64,000 nucleotides of DNA from Saprospirales bacterium (GCA_007695035.1 REEO01000009.1:62001-126000), one strand, 5' to 3'. Positions 1-9,204 are shown, counted from the first letter of the stretch. Program-made: numbers and translations. The notes: generated by a model from the sequence alone, not told the origin.

Positions 1-6
1 CCATAA

Positions 7-38
7 AAAAAGCCCGCAACAAGTGCAGCGGGCTTTTT
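7..38. terminator. Bidirectional intrinsic terminator
   Basis: An 11-base inverted repeat, AAAAAGCCCGC (7-17) against GCGGGCTTTTT (28-38), surrounds a 10-base loop. The GC-rich core ends in T on one strand and is preceded by A on the other, so it can terminate in both directions. It lies directly downstream of the minus-strand tRNA and probably ends that transcript. Confidence 0.8.
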
Positions 39-43
39 GACAG

Positions 44-117
44 TAGCGTGGGAGAGACTTGAACTCTCGACCTCAGCATTATGAATGCTGCGCTCTAACC
101 AGCTGAGCTACCACGCC
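44..117 (-). tRNA. tRNA-Met (CAU anticodon)
   Basis: Read on the minus strand this folds as a full cloverleaf. The acceptor stem GGCGTGG pairs with CCACGCT, the D-arm is of the form TAGCTCAGCTGGTTAGAGC, the anticodon stem CAGCA/TGCTG holds the loop TTCATAA (anticodon at 83-81), and the T-arm GAGAG..CTCTC carries TTCAAGT. The discriminator base is A and no CCA is encoded, so the tail must be added after transcription. The G1-U72 pair and the anticodon stem lacking the three initiator G-C pairs point to elongator Met. A CAU tRNA modified to read Ile AUA is a less likely alternative. Confidence 0.95.
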
Positions 118-120
118 GTA

Positions 121-670
121 TTTTGGAACCGCAAAGGTAGTGGTTTTTTGATTAACTTCAATCGGTGCCAGCAAAAAAATATTTCCCTCTACTGCGTCAA
201 AAGTTACCTAACCCTATGGTTTATCGGGTGGCATTATTAGAAGCCAATTCACAGTTCCGGTGTAGGAATTATGCTGAGTGTAGAGGGCTTCAATCGGAAG
301 AGCTAAACAAATATTAATCCCAGGCTCCACCGATTTTTCTATGAACATCCTACTGAATGCTGGCTGTAGGGCAAAATGCACTCTACGGTATGTAAATATG
401 GTGGTATTTTAATTACAACTGGATCACAGCCCTTTCTCGTGCAAGTTTTCATCAAATAGTGTACCGTCCTGGCACTTGAAATGGGTGTCCACCTGGAGAA
501 ATTTTCCGAGGCTGCATTCACTGTATCTTGGCATATGCGGCATCAACTGATAGGAGGGTTTGTCATTTATTACCACAAGTTTTTCGCCCTACTGTTTTGT
601 ATCATTGATGAGATGATGTAAATTAGAGTCCTTAGTGACGTAGGTCATCTTTCGACCAGATTGGTCTCAA
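121..670. other. Gene-free stretch of about 550 bp
   Basis: No convincing coding sequence is seen on either strand. The minus strand has short open stretches in different frames, separated by stops and without recognisable motifs, so a decayed gene cannot be ruled out. Close to its right end lies an 8-base inverted repeat, TGAC-N4-GTCA (636-647), just upstream of the yceI-like promoter. It could be an operator but is short enough to be chance. Confidence 0.5.
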
Positions 671-678
671 TATCTTTG
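671..678 (+). promoter_or_regulatory. Promoter -7 element (TATCTTTG)
   Basis: TATCTTTG matches the Bacteroidota -7 consensus TAnnTTTG and ends 23 bases before the ATG at 702. A clear TTTG -33 box at the right spacing is missing. The upstream TGAC-N4-GTCA palindrome would overlap the -33 region. Confidence 0.5.
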
Positions 679-701
679 CAGTGTAATCAAAAGAGGTGAT
701 C

Positions 702-1268
702 ATGATAAAACTATTATTATTAATTTCGACTTTCGCACTTGGCCTGGCACAGATAGAGGTATCAGCCCAGGCAACTTTTTCGCTGGACGATGTGCATGAA
801 TTGAAGGTGGAGGGAACTTCCACTATTCACGATTGGGATATGGTTTCTGAGTTTACCACCGGATCTGCTCGGATTACAACCGACGAACGACGGGTTGAGG
901 AGTTGCACTCTCTGACATTTGAAATGGAGGTTGAGTCCCTCGAGAGTGGGCGTCGCAGAATGGACAGGAATGCCTACAGCGCACTCGAATCTGATAGCCA
1001 TCCAAAAATCACCTTTGAGTTTAAAAGAGTCAATGGTATAGAAGGACGCACCATTTCTGCAATCGGTGATCTCACTATTGCCGGTGAAACACGCGAGATT
1101 GAAATGGAAGTGACTTACCGTGTCAGAGGAAATGGAGTGAGGTTTTCCGGTAGCCAGGAAATTGCCTTTTCTGATTTTAATATCGATGCTCCAACAGCGA
1201 TGATGGGGACCGTGACCACAGGAGATGAATTGACAATCAGCTTTGATGTAACCTATTCTAGAAACTAA
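702..1268 (+). CDS. YceI family exported protein
   Basis: This encodes a 188-residue secreted protein of the YceI family, a lipocalin-like beta barrel that in characterised members binds polyisoprenoid-type lipids in the periplasm. The signal peptide covers about residues 1-22 and ends near VSAQA. Family features are visible: the opening strand KVEGTSTIHDW, the middle segment ending HPKITFEF, the LTIAGETREIEMEV strand, and the closing block FSDFNIDAPTAMMGTVTTGDE. I chose ATG 702 over GTG 696 because it begins a normal signal peptide and follows AAGAGG. The gene starts 19 bp before the interrupted porin gene and is probably co-transcribed with it. A second, diverged YceI-like gene lies on the far side of that porin. 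The ligand is unknown. Confidence 0.85.
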   Translation: MIKLLLLISTFALGLAQIEVSAQATFSLDDVHELKVEGTSTIHDWDMVSEFTTGSARITTDERRVEELHSLTFEMEVESLESGRRRMDRNAYSALESDSHPKITFEFKRVNGIEGRTISAIGDLTIAGETREIEMEVTYRVRGNGVRFSGSQEIAFSDFNIDAPTAMMGTVTTGDELTISFDVTYSRN

Positions 1269-1287
1269 TCATAAAAATTTAGCAGAC

Positions 1288-2541
1288 ATGAAAAAAATAG
1301 TGTTTTTGGCCCTTTTCGCAATGGGCATATCGACAATCGCCACAGCCCAAAATCCCTTGCAGTATTAACGGGCACAGGATAAGACGGGTATCAATATGTT
1401 TGAATCACCCAAAGAAACGGATGTGGAATTTGACGGACTGAGAGTAAAAGTTGGTGGAGCCAATACCCTCCAGTTCCAGGCGCTCGATCACGAAACAGCC
1501 AGTGATCAGGAAATTTTTGACATCGGATCCAATTTCAACCTTGCAACTGCAAACCTGGATTTGGACGTTCAACTCCACGACGGTGTGAGAATGCACCTTC
1601 GCACTTACCTTTCGTCACGCCACCACGCTCAGCCTTATGTAAAAGGTGGTTATCTTCAGGTTGACAGGTTGAACTTCATTCGCGAGGATTTCCTCTCGGA
1701 ATTGATGGACAGAATGACTATTCGCTTTGGTCACATGGAGATTAACTACGGTGATGCACACTTTAGAAGAAGTGACAACGGTTCTACCATCCACAACCCA
1801 TTTGTGGGCAATTACATCATGGATGCCTTTACTACCGAAGTAGGTGGTGAGGTTTACTACCGCCAGAATGGTTTCATCGCCATGTTGGGTTTTGCAAATG
1901 GGAAACTCAATCAAAGTGTTAGAAAGCCTGCACCAGGAGCGCCCGAGACCAAGTTGTCTCTCGTTGCAAAACTAGGTTTTGACAGACAAATCAACGAAGA
2001 TCTGAGATTGAGGCTGACCGGCTCGGTTTACCACACCGGTGAGTCTGCCCGAACTTTCCTCTACGGTGGTGATAGAGCGGGATCAAGATACTACAACATT
2101 CTCACCGACAATCCCAATGAATTTAGAATCCCTCGCTATGACCCTGGCTTCAACAATGAGTTGACTGCTATTATGATCAACCCATTTGTGCGATTCCACG
2201 GTCTGGAATTCTTTGGACTGCTTGAGTTTTCTTCCGGTAAACACGTCGATGAGGATGACACCAGAGACTTCATGCAGTTGGGCGCAGAGCTTCTATACCG
2301 CTTTGGTAACAATGAAAACTTCTATGTCGGTGGCCGGTACAATTTGGTTTCCGGTGATTCCCGTCAGGGTGAGAGCATTGACATAACCAGATTCAACCTC
2401 GGTGGAGGTGTCTTTTTGACCGACAATATTTTGACCAAAATCGAATATGTGCACCAGGAGTACGACGGATTTGACTCCGGTTCAGTATTTCACGGAGGTG
2501 AATTCAATGGCCTGGTCCTCGAAGCAGTTATCTCATTTTGA
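1288..2541 (+). pseudogene. Outer-membrane porin-like gene interrupted by an in-frame TAA
   Basis: From ATG 1288 the frame encodes a signal peptide (MKKIVFLALF... TATA) and the start of a mature protein, QNPLQY, then meets TAA at 1366-1368. The same frame continues without another stop to 2541, giving about 390 further residues rich in alternating beta strands with aromatic-ended turns and a terminal F, typical of an outer-membrane beta barrel. From memory, Bacteroidota porins of this type have an aromatic residue after PLQY, so TAC or TAT to TAA is the simplest change. The ATG at 1396 could restart translation but would give a product with no signal peptide. It sits between two YceI genes. 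Either a recent nonsense mutation or a sequence error explains it; function is inferred only from barrel-like features. Confidence 0.75.
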
Positions 2542-2577
2542 GGTAGTTTGCAAGCCATTAAATTCATAAGCTGATTG

Positions 2578-2619
2578 TTCCCGGCCAGGCCTTTGAAAGA
2601 GGTCGGGTCGGGAATTTTT
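2578..2619 (+). terminator. Intrinsic terminator after the porin-like gene
   Basis: A 14-base stem (2578-2591 with 2601-2614) has one mismatch and two G-T pairs, a 9-base loop, and TTTTT following at 2615-2619. It lies 37 bp past the porin stop codon and should end the yceI-porin transcript. Confidence 0.8.
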
Positions 2620-2717
2620 CCTTAAGGGAATTCATTGAATAAGTAGATAGACTTGGGAAAGTTACAAGCCCAAGTGGTAATTAAGTAATATATAATTTAT
2701 TATTGAATTGCACGATG

Positions 2718-2725
2718 TAGATTTG
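2718..2725 (+). promoter_or_regulatory. Promoter -7 element (TAGATTTG)
   Basis: TAGATTTG fits TAnnTTTG and lies 42 bases before ATG 2768. It is downstream of the longer possible start at 2708, which supports the shorter start. The -33 box is weak. Confidence 0.5.
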
Positions 2726-2767
2726 CTGGAGGCTCATTTTTTCGAACAACTACAATCAATTGAAGCC

Positions 2768-3385
2768 ATGATAAAATCTCTTTTTTTTCTCGCTATTTCA
2801 CTTCCCCTGATCGGATTCACTGCCAATCACCCGGAAGACATTGAGGCTAAATGGAAAGTCTCAGGAACCAGTAGGGTAGTGGTTGAAGGCCAGTCCAATG
2901 TGAATGAATTCAAATGTGTCACCATCCGTTACGAAGGGAATGATGTCCTGACACAGAGAAATGACAATGCATCCGGAAAAATGATTCTTGAGGGGGCTAT
3001 CAATATGAAAGTTAAGAGTTTCGACTGTGAAAACCGGATAATGACCAGAGACCTTAGAGAAACTCTCAAAGAGGATGCCTATCCTGAGATTACCGTAGAT
3101 TTGGTCTCCATCGTCCTGCCGGACAAGGAAGGAAACTGCCATAAAGTGGACGGCAAAGCCGAGATTACTCTGGCCGGTGAAACAAGACTGATGGACTTCA
3201 CCTGGGAGGTTTCTTATCCAAACTCCCAAAAAATCAGATTGTCAGGGAATCGCGAACTGAAGTTTAGCCAGTTCAATATCGAGCCTCCCAGTAAAATGAT
3301 GGGAATGATCAGGGTCAAGGACAAGTTGTTGGTTGATTTCGATCTGGTACTCGATATGGCCGATCCAGATGGAACTAGTATGTAG
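2768..3385 (+). CDS. YceI-like exported protein (second copy)
   Basis: A 205-residue secreted protein related to the YceI family. The start is ATG 2768 (MIKSLFFLAI), which gives a signal peptide of about 19 residues; the longer frame from 2708 has no export signal and lies upstream of the likely promoter. Visible family features are VEGQSNVNEFKC near the mature start, DAYPEITVDL, AEITLAGETRLMDFTW and the closing FSQFNIEPPSKMMGMIRVKD. It differs from the first YceI gene by two or three extra cysteines (in EFKC, SFDC and GNC), which may form a disulphide. It has its own promoter and faces a convergent peptidase gene 48 bp away. The ligand is unknown. Confidence 0.75.
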   Translation: MIKSLFFLAISLPLIGFTANHPEDIEAKWKVSGTSRVVVEGQSNVNEFKCVTIRYEGNDVLTQRNDNASGKMILEGAINMKVKSFDCENRIMTRDLRETLKEDAYPEITVDLVSIVLPDKEGNCHKVDGKAEITLAGETRLMDFTWEVSYPNSQKIRLSGNRELKFSQFNIEPPSKMMGMIRVKDKLLVDFDLVLDMADPDGTSM

Positions 3386-3433
3386 CGAGGATTAATCTGG
3401 TTTTGAAGCTTTCAGTTTTTATCAAACCTAAAA

Positions 3434-4918
3434 CTAGTCGATCTTTCTCACTGAATTGCTCTTTAGCAGGTTTTTGTAGAAGGAGGGAATTTTTTGCAAT
3501 CCCTTCAAAGAAATTCGCTCGTCAATTCCGTGTATTCTGTTCAAATCCTCACTTTCCAGCACCATGGGCGCAAAGCGGTATACATCAGCAGAAATTTCCG
3601 TGTAATGGCGCGCATCTGCCACGGCATTCATTAGGCTTGGAGCTATAATAACCTCGGGGAAAACTTTTCCTATTGACCTTTTTATCTGTTGGTAGGCCTC
3701 ACTTTCAGCCGATGAAAGTGGAGAGGGATCACTGTAGAGCTTCGTTTTTTCAAAAGTAAATCTGGGGTCATTGATGGTGCTTTCAATGTGATTCATGACG
3801 TCCTCGATGGTTTGCCCCGGCAATATTCTAAAATTGACAGTGGCTTCGGCCTGTCCCGGGATCACATTCTCCTTGGTACCCGCTCTCACAATGGTTGGTG
3901 CTGTGGTTGTGCGTACTATGGAGGCGGTGGAGGGATTCCCGAGTAGGTTGTTCAAAAACAGGCCCTCGAACAACCAAAGATTGGCAATGATCAAACGCGG
4001 TACAAACCCCATTTCAGGGCCAATTTTTTGAAAAAATGCCCTTACCGGAGGCGTCAGAGAGGGGTTCATTTGGTTGTTTTGCAACCTCAGAATCGCCTCA
4101 CTTAGCAGTGTGATAGCCGATTCCTCTCCAGGAAAAGCCGAGTGTCCACCTTCAGCCTGAACGGTAATTTTAACCGAAACAAACCCCTTTTCCGATAGCC
4201 CGATCAAAGCTACATCTCTCTCCACGCCCGGAACAATTCCACGGGTGACCACCAGACCTTCATCCAGGGTGAATTCCAGGGTTACACCTTCTTTTTCCAA
4301 ATGGTCGGCAATGGCTCGGGCGCCCATCATTCCACCTATCTCCTCGTCGTGTCCGAGGGCGAGGTAAATATCCCTGTTAGGCACATATCCTCTTTCCAAA
4401 AGCCGCTCTACTGCTTCCATGACTCCTATCACGGATTGTTTGTTGTCGAGGGCCCCTCTTCCGTACAGGTAGCCATCTGCTATTTCTCCGGCAAATGGCG
4501 GGTGAGACCACTGTGCTAGCGAATAGCCTTCAGCAGGTACTACGTCGTAATGTGCAGCCAACAGCAGTCCTTTTTTTTCTGAATGTTCAAAAGCTTCCCA
4601 CCTATACAGAAGACTCAATTCGTTGATTTTGGTGAGTTCCAACTCACTGTGGATGAGCGGGTATTCGCTTTCTAGAAAACCCATGAAAGCGATAAATTTG
4701 GTAGTGTCTATCTCAGTGGGTTCATCTTGTGAAACTGTTTCAATGGAGATGGCTTTGCTCAGCCTTTTAGCCATTTGAGGGAATTCCCAAAGCTGGGTTT
4801 CCTGTGTTTCGGAGGGTTTTGGTTTTTCGAGAGAAAGTGTATTGACCGTCAAAACTACGGCAAGTAAAGCCAGAATTGCGAGTAATAAAATCCCGGCCCA
4901 TTTCAGTATCTTTGTCAT
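3434..4918 (-). CDS. Membrane-anchored M20 family metallopeptidase
   Basis: A 494-residue zinc peptidase of the M20 family, closest in plan to the PM20D1/CPS1 carboxypeptidases. One membrane segment at about residues 5-27 should anchor the catalytic domain outside the cytoplasm. Metal and catalytic residues are in place: H123-x-D125 in AAHYDVVP, D158 in GALDNK, E192-E193 in DEEIGG, and a late HG-containing segment (RIHGIDERI) expected to supply the last ligand. The dimerisation domain sits in the middle, opening around VKITVQAEGGHSAFP. I chose ATG 4918 because it begins the membrane segment; the frame extends 20 codons further with no extra conserved sequence. It diverges from the YpdA gene. 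The substrate, an acylated amino acid or dipeptide, cannot be told from sequence. Confidence 0.87.
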   Translation of the reverse strand: MTKILKWAGILLLAILALLAVVLTVNTLSLEKPKPSETQETQLWEFPQMAKRLSKAISIETVSQDEPTEIDTTKFIAFMGFLESEYPLIHSELELTKINELSLLYRWEAFEHSEKKGLLLAAHYDVVPAEGYSLAQWSHPPFAGEIADGYLYGRGALDNKQSVIGVMEAVERLLERGYVPNRDIYLALGHDEEIGGMMGARAIADHLEKEGVTLEFTLDEGLVVTRGIVPGVERDVALIGLSEKGFVSVKITVQAEGGHSAFPGEESAITLLSEAILRLQNNQMNPSLTPPVRAFFQKIGPEMGFVPRLIIANLWLFEGLFLNNLLGNPSTASIVRTTTAPTIVRAGTKENVIPGQAEATVNFRILPGQTIEDVMNHIESTINDPRFTFEKTKLYSDPSPLSSAESEAYQQIKRSIGKVFPEVIIAPSLMNAVADARHYTEISADVYRFAPMVLESEDLNRIHGIDERISLKGLQKIPSFYKNLLKSNSVRKID

Positions 4919-5031
4919 CCGGTAGTTGTTTTGCTGATTGATCACGGTTGAGGGTAAGCCCTTCAACAAAAATCGCAATAAATCATTGTTTAAGGGTAAT
5001 TCAATGCAACAATTCCTATAAAAGTGAGAAA

Positions 5032-6000
5032 ATGGACAAAATCGATGTAGCGGTAATTGGTGCAGGTCCGATAGGTCTTAGCGTGGGTATAGCGTTGGAA
5101 AAGGCCGGACTGGACTATCTGATCTTTGACAAGGGTTGCTTAGTGAACTCCCTCTACAATTTTCCCGATAAGATGACCTATTTTTCCACCTCCCGACTGC
5201 TGGAGATAGGAGATGTGCCATTCATCTCCCACAATGAAAAACCCACGCGGGACGAGTCACTTGAGTACTACCGCCGGGTAGCTGAGCATTGGAACTTAAA
5301 GTTGTCGCTCTACAATGAGGTGAAGCGGATTGACGGCCAGGAGGGCAGTTTTTTTCTCGAGTCAAAAATGGGTGATTATAAAGCCTCCCGGATTGTTTTG
5401 TCCACGGGATTTTACGATCGTCCACGTTTGATGAATATTCCCGGTGAGGACCTCCCCAAAGTGACGCACTACTACCGCAATGCACATCCCTATTTTGGAC
5501 AAAAGGCCCTGGTGGTGGGCGCTGCAAATTCTGCATGTGATGTGGCACTGGAACTTTGGCGAACCGGGGCAGAGGTCATCATGGCCATCCGGGGAGACCA
5601 AATCAATCCCCGGGTCAAGTACTGGATCAAACCCAATATCGAGAACCGCATTAAAGACGGGGCAATAAAGGCTTTTTTCAACACCGAGGTCAAAGAGATT
5701 CGCGAGCGGGAGGTATTACTGGAAAAAGCAGGGAAGGAATTTGTGATTGAAAATGATTTCGTCCTGGCAATGACCGGCTACCAACCGGATCTGAATTTTT
5801 TGCAGCGATGCGGCATTGTGGTGGATCGCAGTCCCGGTCAGATACCCGAATGCGCGGAAGACAGCAGAGAGACCAATGTGCCGGGCATTTACCTGGCAGG
5901 TGTCATTTGCGGCGGACTGCTGACCAGCAAGTATTTTATCGAAAATTCCAGACACCATGGACAGCTAATAGTTGATGACATCTTAGCTAAAGAAAAGTAG
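5032..6000 (+). CDS. ypdA: YpdA/Bdr family NAD(P)H-dependent thiol disulphide reductase
   Basis: A 322-residue flavoprotein of the YpdA family, which reduces bacillithiol disulphide with NADPH in Firmicutes. The FAD-binding motif GAGPIG lies at residues 10-15 and the NAD(P)H motif GAANSA at 163-168. The N-terminal block FPDKMTYFSTS and the C-terminal IYLAGVICGG are typical. There is no CxxC redox pair of the thioredoxin reductase kind, which is normal for YpdA. ATG 5032 is chosen because the flavin motif begins 10 residues later; the upstream extension is not conserved in character. Its presence suggests that this organism uses bacillithiol, although no bacillithiol synthesis gene is in the window. 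It converges on the adenine deaminase gene with a 17 bp gap. Confidence 0.85.
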   Translation: MDKIDVAVIGAGPIGLSVGIALEKAGLDYLIFDKGCLVNSLYNFPDKMTYFSTSRLLEIGDVPFISHNEKPTRDESLEYYRRVAEHWNLKLSLYNEVKRIDGQEGSFFLESKMGDYKASRIVLSTGFYDRPRLMNIPGEDLPKVTHYYRNAHPYFGQKALVVGAANSACDVALELWRTGAEVIMAIRGDQINPRVKYWIKPNIENRIKDGAIKAFFNTEVKEIREREVLLEKAGKEFVIENDFVLAMTGYQPDLNFLQRCGIVVDRSPGQIPECAEDSRETNVPGIYLAGVICGGLLTSKYFIENSRHHGQLIVDDILAKEK

Positions 6001-6017
6001 TACTTCACTATCCGGTC

Positions 6018-7658
6018 TTAATCAGCATCCTCAAACAGGGGTATGAATTCAAAAGAGGTCCCGTCAAACAAGCCCTTGTCGCTGAGTTTTACGGTGGGTA
6101 TTACGAGCAGGGCCATGAAAGAAAGGGTCATGAACGGTGCGGAAAGTTGTGAGCCAAGTTTGTCCTTGACAAAAGAATCAATGGATTTGTATCGGGCCGA
6201 AACCCGCTCTCCGGGAGCATCTGCAAGCAAGCCGGCTATCGGCAGGGGAAGTACTTCTACCTGGTCTCCGTCTGTGGCACATACTCCCCCCTTGTTTTTA
6301 ATCAGGGCGTTTACAGCTTTAGCTATCAACGTGCGGTCTGTCCCCACCGCGACGATATTGTGTGAATCATGTGCGACCGTGGAAGCGATAGCCCCCTTAT
6401 TCAGTTTGAATCCGTTTATGAAAGCCATGGCCGGTGGCTCGTCCCTGTACCTGTTTACGACAGTTATTAAGAGCAAGTCATTCTGTAAGTCTGGTTCCGC
6501 GTATCCACTGTCAATATGGGTTTCTGCTACAAAGTGATCAGTAACCAGCGATCCGTCAATTGCTTTGATAACGTTTATGTTTGAGCCCTTTGCCTCCACC
6601 CGGAAGTCCGACGCTTTTTTTGCGCTGCAATTGAATTTATTCACCACTTCAAATGGCACTGAGGGGATATTGCTCTTTCCTCTGGCGGCCACCTGCACCC
6701 CGTCAATCCAGGTTTCAAGTACCTTAAAGTTATCGGGTTGGTCAATCAGAATGAAGTCGGCAGGGTCTCCTTCTCTTAGTAGGCCGGTGGGGAGGTTGTA
6801 GTGTTGATTGGGGGTTAGAGTTGCCGCCCGGAAAACATTGTACCTATCACTACCACTGTCAAGAGCCCGCCGGATGTGGTCATCAATATGAGAGAGTATC
6901 AGCTCATCGGGATGTTTGTCATCGGTGCAGAACATAATCTGGTCTGGATATTCATCCAACAGGGGTATGAGTGCTTCAAAATTCTTTGCTGCACTTCCCT
7001 CCCTGATGGCTATTTTCATACCCGCCTTTATTTTTTCGAGGGCCTCTTCGTAGGTGGTGCATTCGTGGTCAGTTGAAATCCCGCTATTTACGTACTTGCG
7101 CATCGCATCGCCCCTAAGTTGTGGAGCGTGTCCATCAATGGGTACACCTTTTTCCTTTGCAATTTGGAGTTTTTTCATCACTTCAGGCACCTCATTGAGT
7201 ACACCCGGGAAGTTCATCATTTCCGAGAGGTAGGCGATCTCAGGCCAGTCCAGCATCTGGGCCACATCCTCTGGCCCGAGCACGGCTCCCGCGGATTCAA
7301 ACGGAGTGGCAGGAACGCAGGATGGGGCGCCAAAGTGAAACTTCATCGGGGTCAGTTTGCCATTGTTTATCATGTACTTCACGCCTTCAAGACCCAGGAC
7401 ATTTGCAATTTCATGGGGGTCTGATACGGTGCAAACAGTCCCGTTGCAAACTGCCAACCTGGAAAATTCCACTGGAGTGAGCATAGAACTCTCAATGTGA
7501 ACATGGGCATCCACCAATCCCGGAAGTATGTATTTTTCACAGAGTCTTTCGGTTTTCCTGATCCGCTCTATTTTGCCTTTCCTGATTTCTACCTCCACCG
7601 GGTAGGTCTCCATTTTGTGGATGTCAATTAAATTGGCACTGACTTTTAAAAAATCCAT
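6018..7658 (-). CDS. ade: Adenine deaminase
   Basis: A 546-residue amidohydrolase matching bacterial adenine deaminase, which converts adenine to hypoxanthine and ammonia in purine salvage. Length is normal for the family. Metal-binding AHVHIESS includes H52 and H54, followed by VSDPHEIANV, GHAPQLRG, STDHECTTYEE and the FCTDDKHPDEL segment that binds the active-site metals. The C-terminal domain keeps the typical VAHDSHNIVAVG stretch. The start gives MDFLKVSANLIDI with no signal peptide, as expected for a cytoplasmic enzyme. The gene stands alone between convergent ypdA and divergent mscS; no purine genes are nearby. Confidence 0.93.
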   Translation of the reverse strand: MDFLKVSANLIDIHKMETYPVEVEIRKGKIERIRKTERLCEKYILPGLVDAHVHIESSMLTPVEFSRLAVCNGTVCTVSDPHEIANVLGLEGVKYMINNGKLTPMKFHFGAPSCVPATPFESAGAVLGPEDVAQMLDWPEIAYLSEMMNFPGVLNEVPEVMKKLQIAKEKGVPIDGHAPQLRGDAMRKYVNSGISTDHECTTYEEALEKIKAGMKIAIREGSAAKNFEALIPLLDEYPDQIMFCTDDKHPDELILSHIDDHIRRALDSGSDRYNVFRAATLTPNQHYNLPTGLLREGDPADFILIDQPDNFKVLETWIDGVQVAARGKSNIPSVPFEVVNKFNCSAKKASDFRVEAKGSNINVIKAIDGSLVTDHFVAETHIDSGYAEPDLQNDLLLITVVNRYRDEPPAMAFINGFKLNKGAIASTVAHDSHNIVAVGTDRTLIAKAVNALIKNKGGVCATDGDQVEVLPLPIAGLLADAPGERVSARYKSIDSFVKDKLGSQLSAPFMTLSFMALLVIPTVKLSDKGLFDGTSFEFIPLFEDAD

Positions 7659-7774
7659 AATCGCTGTTTTAGACTCCTGTGAATAATGATACTACAAGTA
7701 ACAAGTAAAAAGCGGTGATTTCCCGGATTCAGACCATTTTTTGAGAAGAGAACCCGGACAATTTTTTCGTAAAA

Positions 7775-7805
7775 ATTGCAATGTAATAATTTTTTGATAA
7801 TTTTG
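7775..7805 (+). promoter_or_regulatory. Promoter for the MscS-type channel gene
   Basis: ATTG (7775-7778), a 19-base spacer, and TAATTTTG (7798-7805) form a near-consensus Bacteroidota promoter. The expected transcription start near 7811 leaves a leader of about 14 bases before ATG 7825. Confidence 0.7.
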
Positions 7806-7824
7806 GAACTCATAGATAAATTGG

Positions 7825-9204
7825 ATGGAAGACTTTTTACAAGCTGAAGTGCTGATCGTGGGGGAGTGGACCCTGCAACTCAACCAGTTGATCTACTACG
7901 GTCTGGCAGTGGTTGGTTTAACTGTTTTGCTGTTTCTGGTACTGCGGTACGGAGGCAGGAAATTGAATGAAAAGGGCTGGAAGGATTGGGAGAATCGAAA
8001 GAAGGTGCGAAGAAGTTCGATACTGGTTTGGATACTAAGCCTGATATGGTCCTTCTTACACATCTTTGACCTCAATTTCGTCCTCTACCCGTCCGATGCG
8101 ATGGATATTACCGTGTCAACTCTTCTGGAGGCTACACTTGTCATAGTCGTCGCCCAGGTGTTGGATAAAATACTCAATAAGATCCTTATGGATCGATACT
8201 TGGAAAATCAGCGACTTGACAGGTATGAACGCGATCCCGTGGGGTTGAAAAAACGGCCGCAATCAGCTACGAGATTGGTGCAAAATGTGGTGGTTACACT
8301 GGTGATTTTGATATTGATAGAATCATTCAGTATCGATTTTAAGTTATTCGAGATACCCACCGGTGACCCCAGCCCTGACCTTGGTTTCAGGTTTTCCAAT
8401 ATCTTCACCATTCTGTTTATTTTCTTTGTCGCCAGGCTGCTATCCTGGGTGCTCACCCAATTTGTCCTGGTTGGTTACTACCGGAGCAGGGATTTAAATG
8501 CTGGGCTGCAGTACGCTATAAATCAGATACTTACCTACTTTATATATGTCATTGCCATTTTCATACTGATTGAGGCGCTGGGCATTCAGTTCACTGTTTT
8601 TCTGGGTGGTTTGGCTGCTCTTTTGGTGGGTATTGGTTTGGGATTGCAACAGACCTTCAACGATTTGATTTCGGGCATTATACTGCTATTTGAGAGGAGT
8701 ATCGAAGTGGGTGATGTCATTGAATTTGATCAGATGATTGGCGCTGTAGAGCGGATTGGCATCAGGACTTCCCTTATAGAGACCAGAGACAATGTAATGG
8801 TTGTTATACCCAATTCTCACCTCATATCCAAGAAAGTCACCAACTGGAGTCATTTGGATGACAAGGCTCGCTTCCATATAGAAGTGGGTGTTGCTTATGG
8901 GTCGGATACTGCTTTGGTAAAAAAACTTTTAATGGAGTCCGCAAGCAAACATGAATTCGTGCTTGCCCAGCCCAGTCCATCGGTTCACTTTAGAGATTTT
9001 GGTGACTCGGCCCTGGTTTTTTACCTCTTCTTATGGACCAAGGAATTTCTACCGATTGAGCGAATAAAGAGTGAAATTCGGTTTGTAATTGATCAAAAAT
9101 TCAGGGAAAATGGGGTTACAATACCCTTCCCGCAACGGGACCTTTGGGTCAAAAACCCTCAAGATCTGTCAAACCCTAAACAAGTCAAACCTACAGAGGA
9201 TTGA
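7825..9204 (+). CDS. MscS family mechanosensitive ion channel
   Basis: A 459-residue membrane protein whose second half matches the MscS channel core. The pore-lining helix is visible as the glycine/alanine-rich stretch FLGGLAALLVGIGLGLQQTF, followed by NDLISGIILLFERSIEVGDVIEF, the beta domain of the channel. Further helices lie at about residues 22-42, 68-86, 100-115, 150-170, 190-210 and 235-255, making it larger than E. coli MscS. Such channels open under membrane tension to release solutes during osmotic downshock. The C-terminal soluble domain ends near PFPQRD. It has its own strong promoter and converges on hutH. Confidence 0.92.
   Translation: MEDFLQAEVLIVGEWTLQLNQLIYYGLAVVGLTVLLFLVLRYGGRKLNEKGWKDWENRKKVRRSSILVWILSLIWSFLHIFDLNFVLYPSDAMDITVSTLLEATLVIVVAQVLDKILNKILMDRYLENQRLDRYERDPVGLKKRPQSATRLVQNVVVTLVILILIESFSIDFKLFEIPTGDPSPDLGFRFSNIFTILFIFFVARLLSWVLTQFVLVGYYRSRDLNAGLQYAINQILTYFIYVIAIFILIEALGIQFTVFLGGLAALLVGIGLGLQQTFNDLISGIILLFERSIEVGDVIEFDQMIGAVERIGIRTSLIETRDNVMVVIPNSHLISKKVTNWSHLDDKARFHIEVGVAYGSDTALVKKLLMESASKHEFVLAQPSPSVHFRDFGDSALVFYLFLWTKEFLPIERIKSEIRFVIDQKFRENGVTIPFPQRDLWVKNPQDLSNPKQVKPTED

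Noticed and set aside
339-521. Minus-strand 60-codon open frame in the first gene-free stretch
   Set aside because: No motif, no promoter, low-complexity of signal, and adjacent frames also open by chance; not enough to call a gene.
636-647. TGAC-N4-GTCA palindrome upstream of the first YceI gene as a Crp/Fnr-type operator
   Set aside because: Only eight paired bases, no extension of symmetry, and no second copy before other promoters in the window.
3403-3648. 81-codon plus-strand frame antisense to the M20 peptidase
   Set aside because: Lies opposite a conserved gene and shows no independent features.
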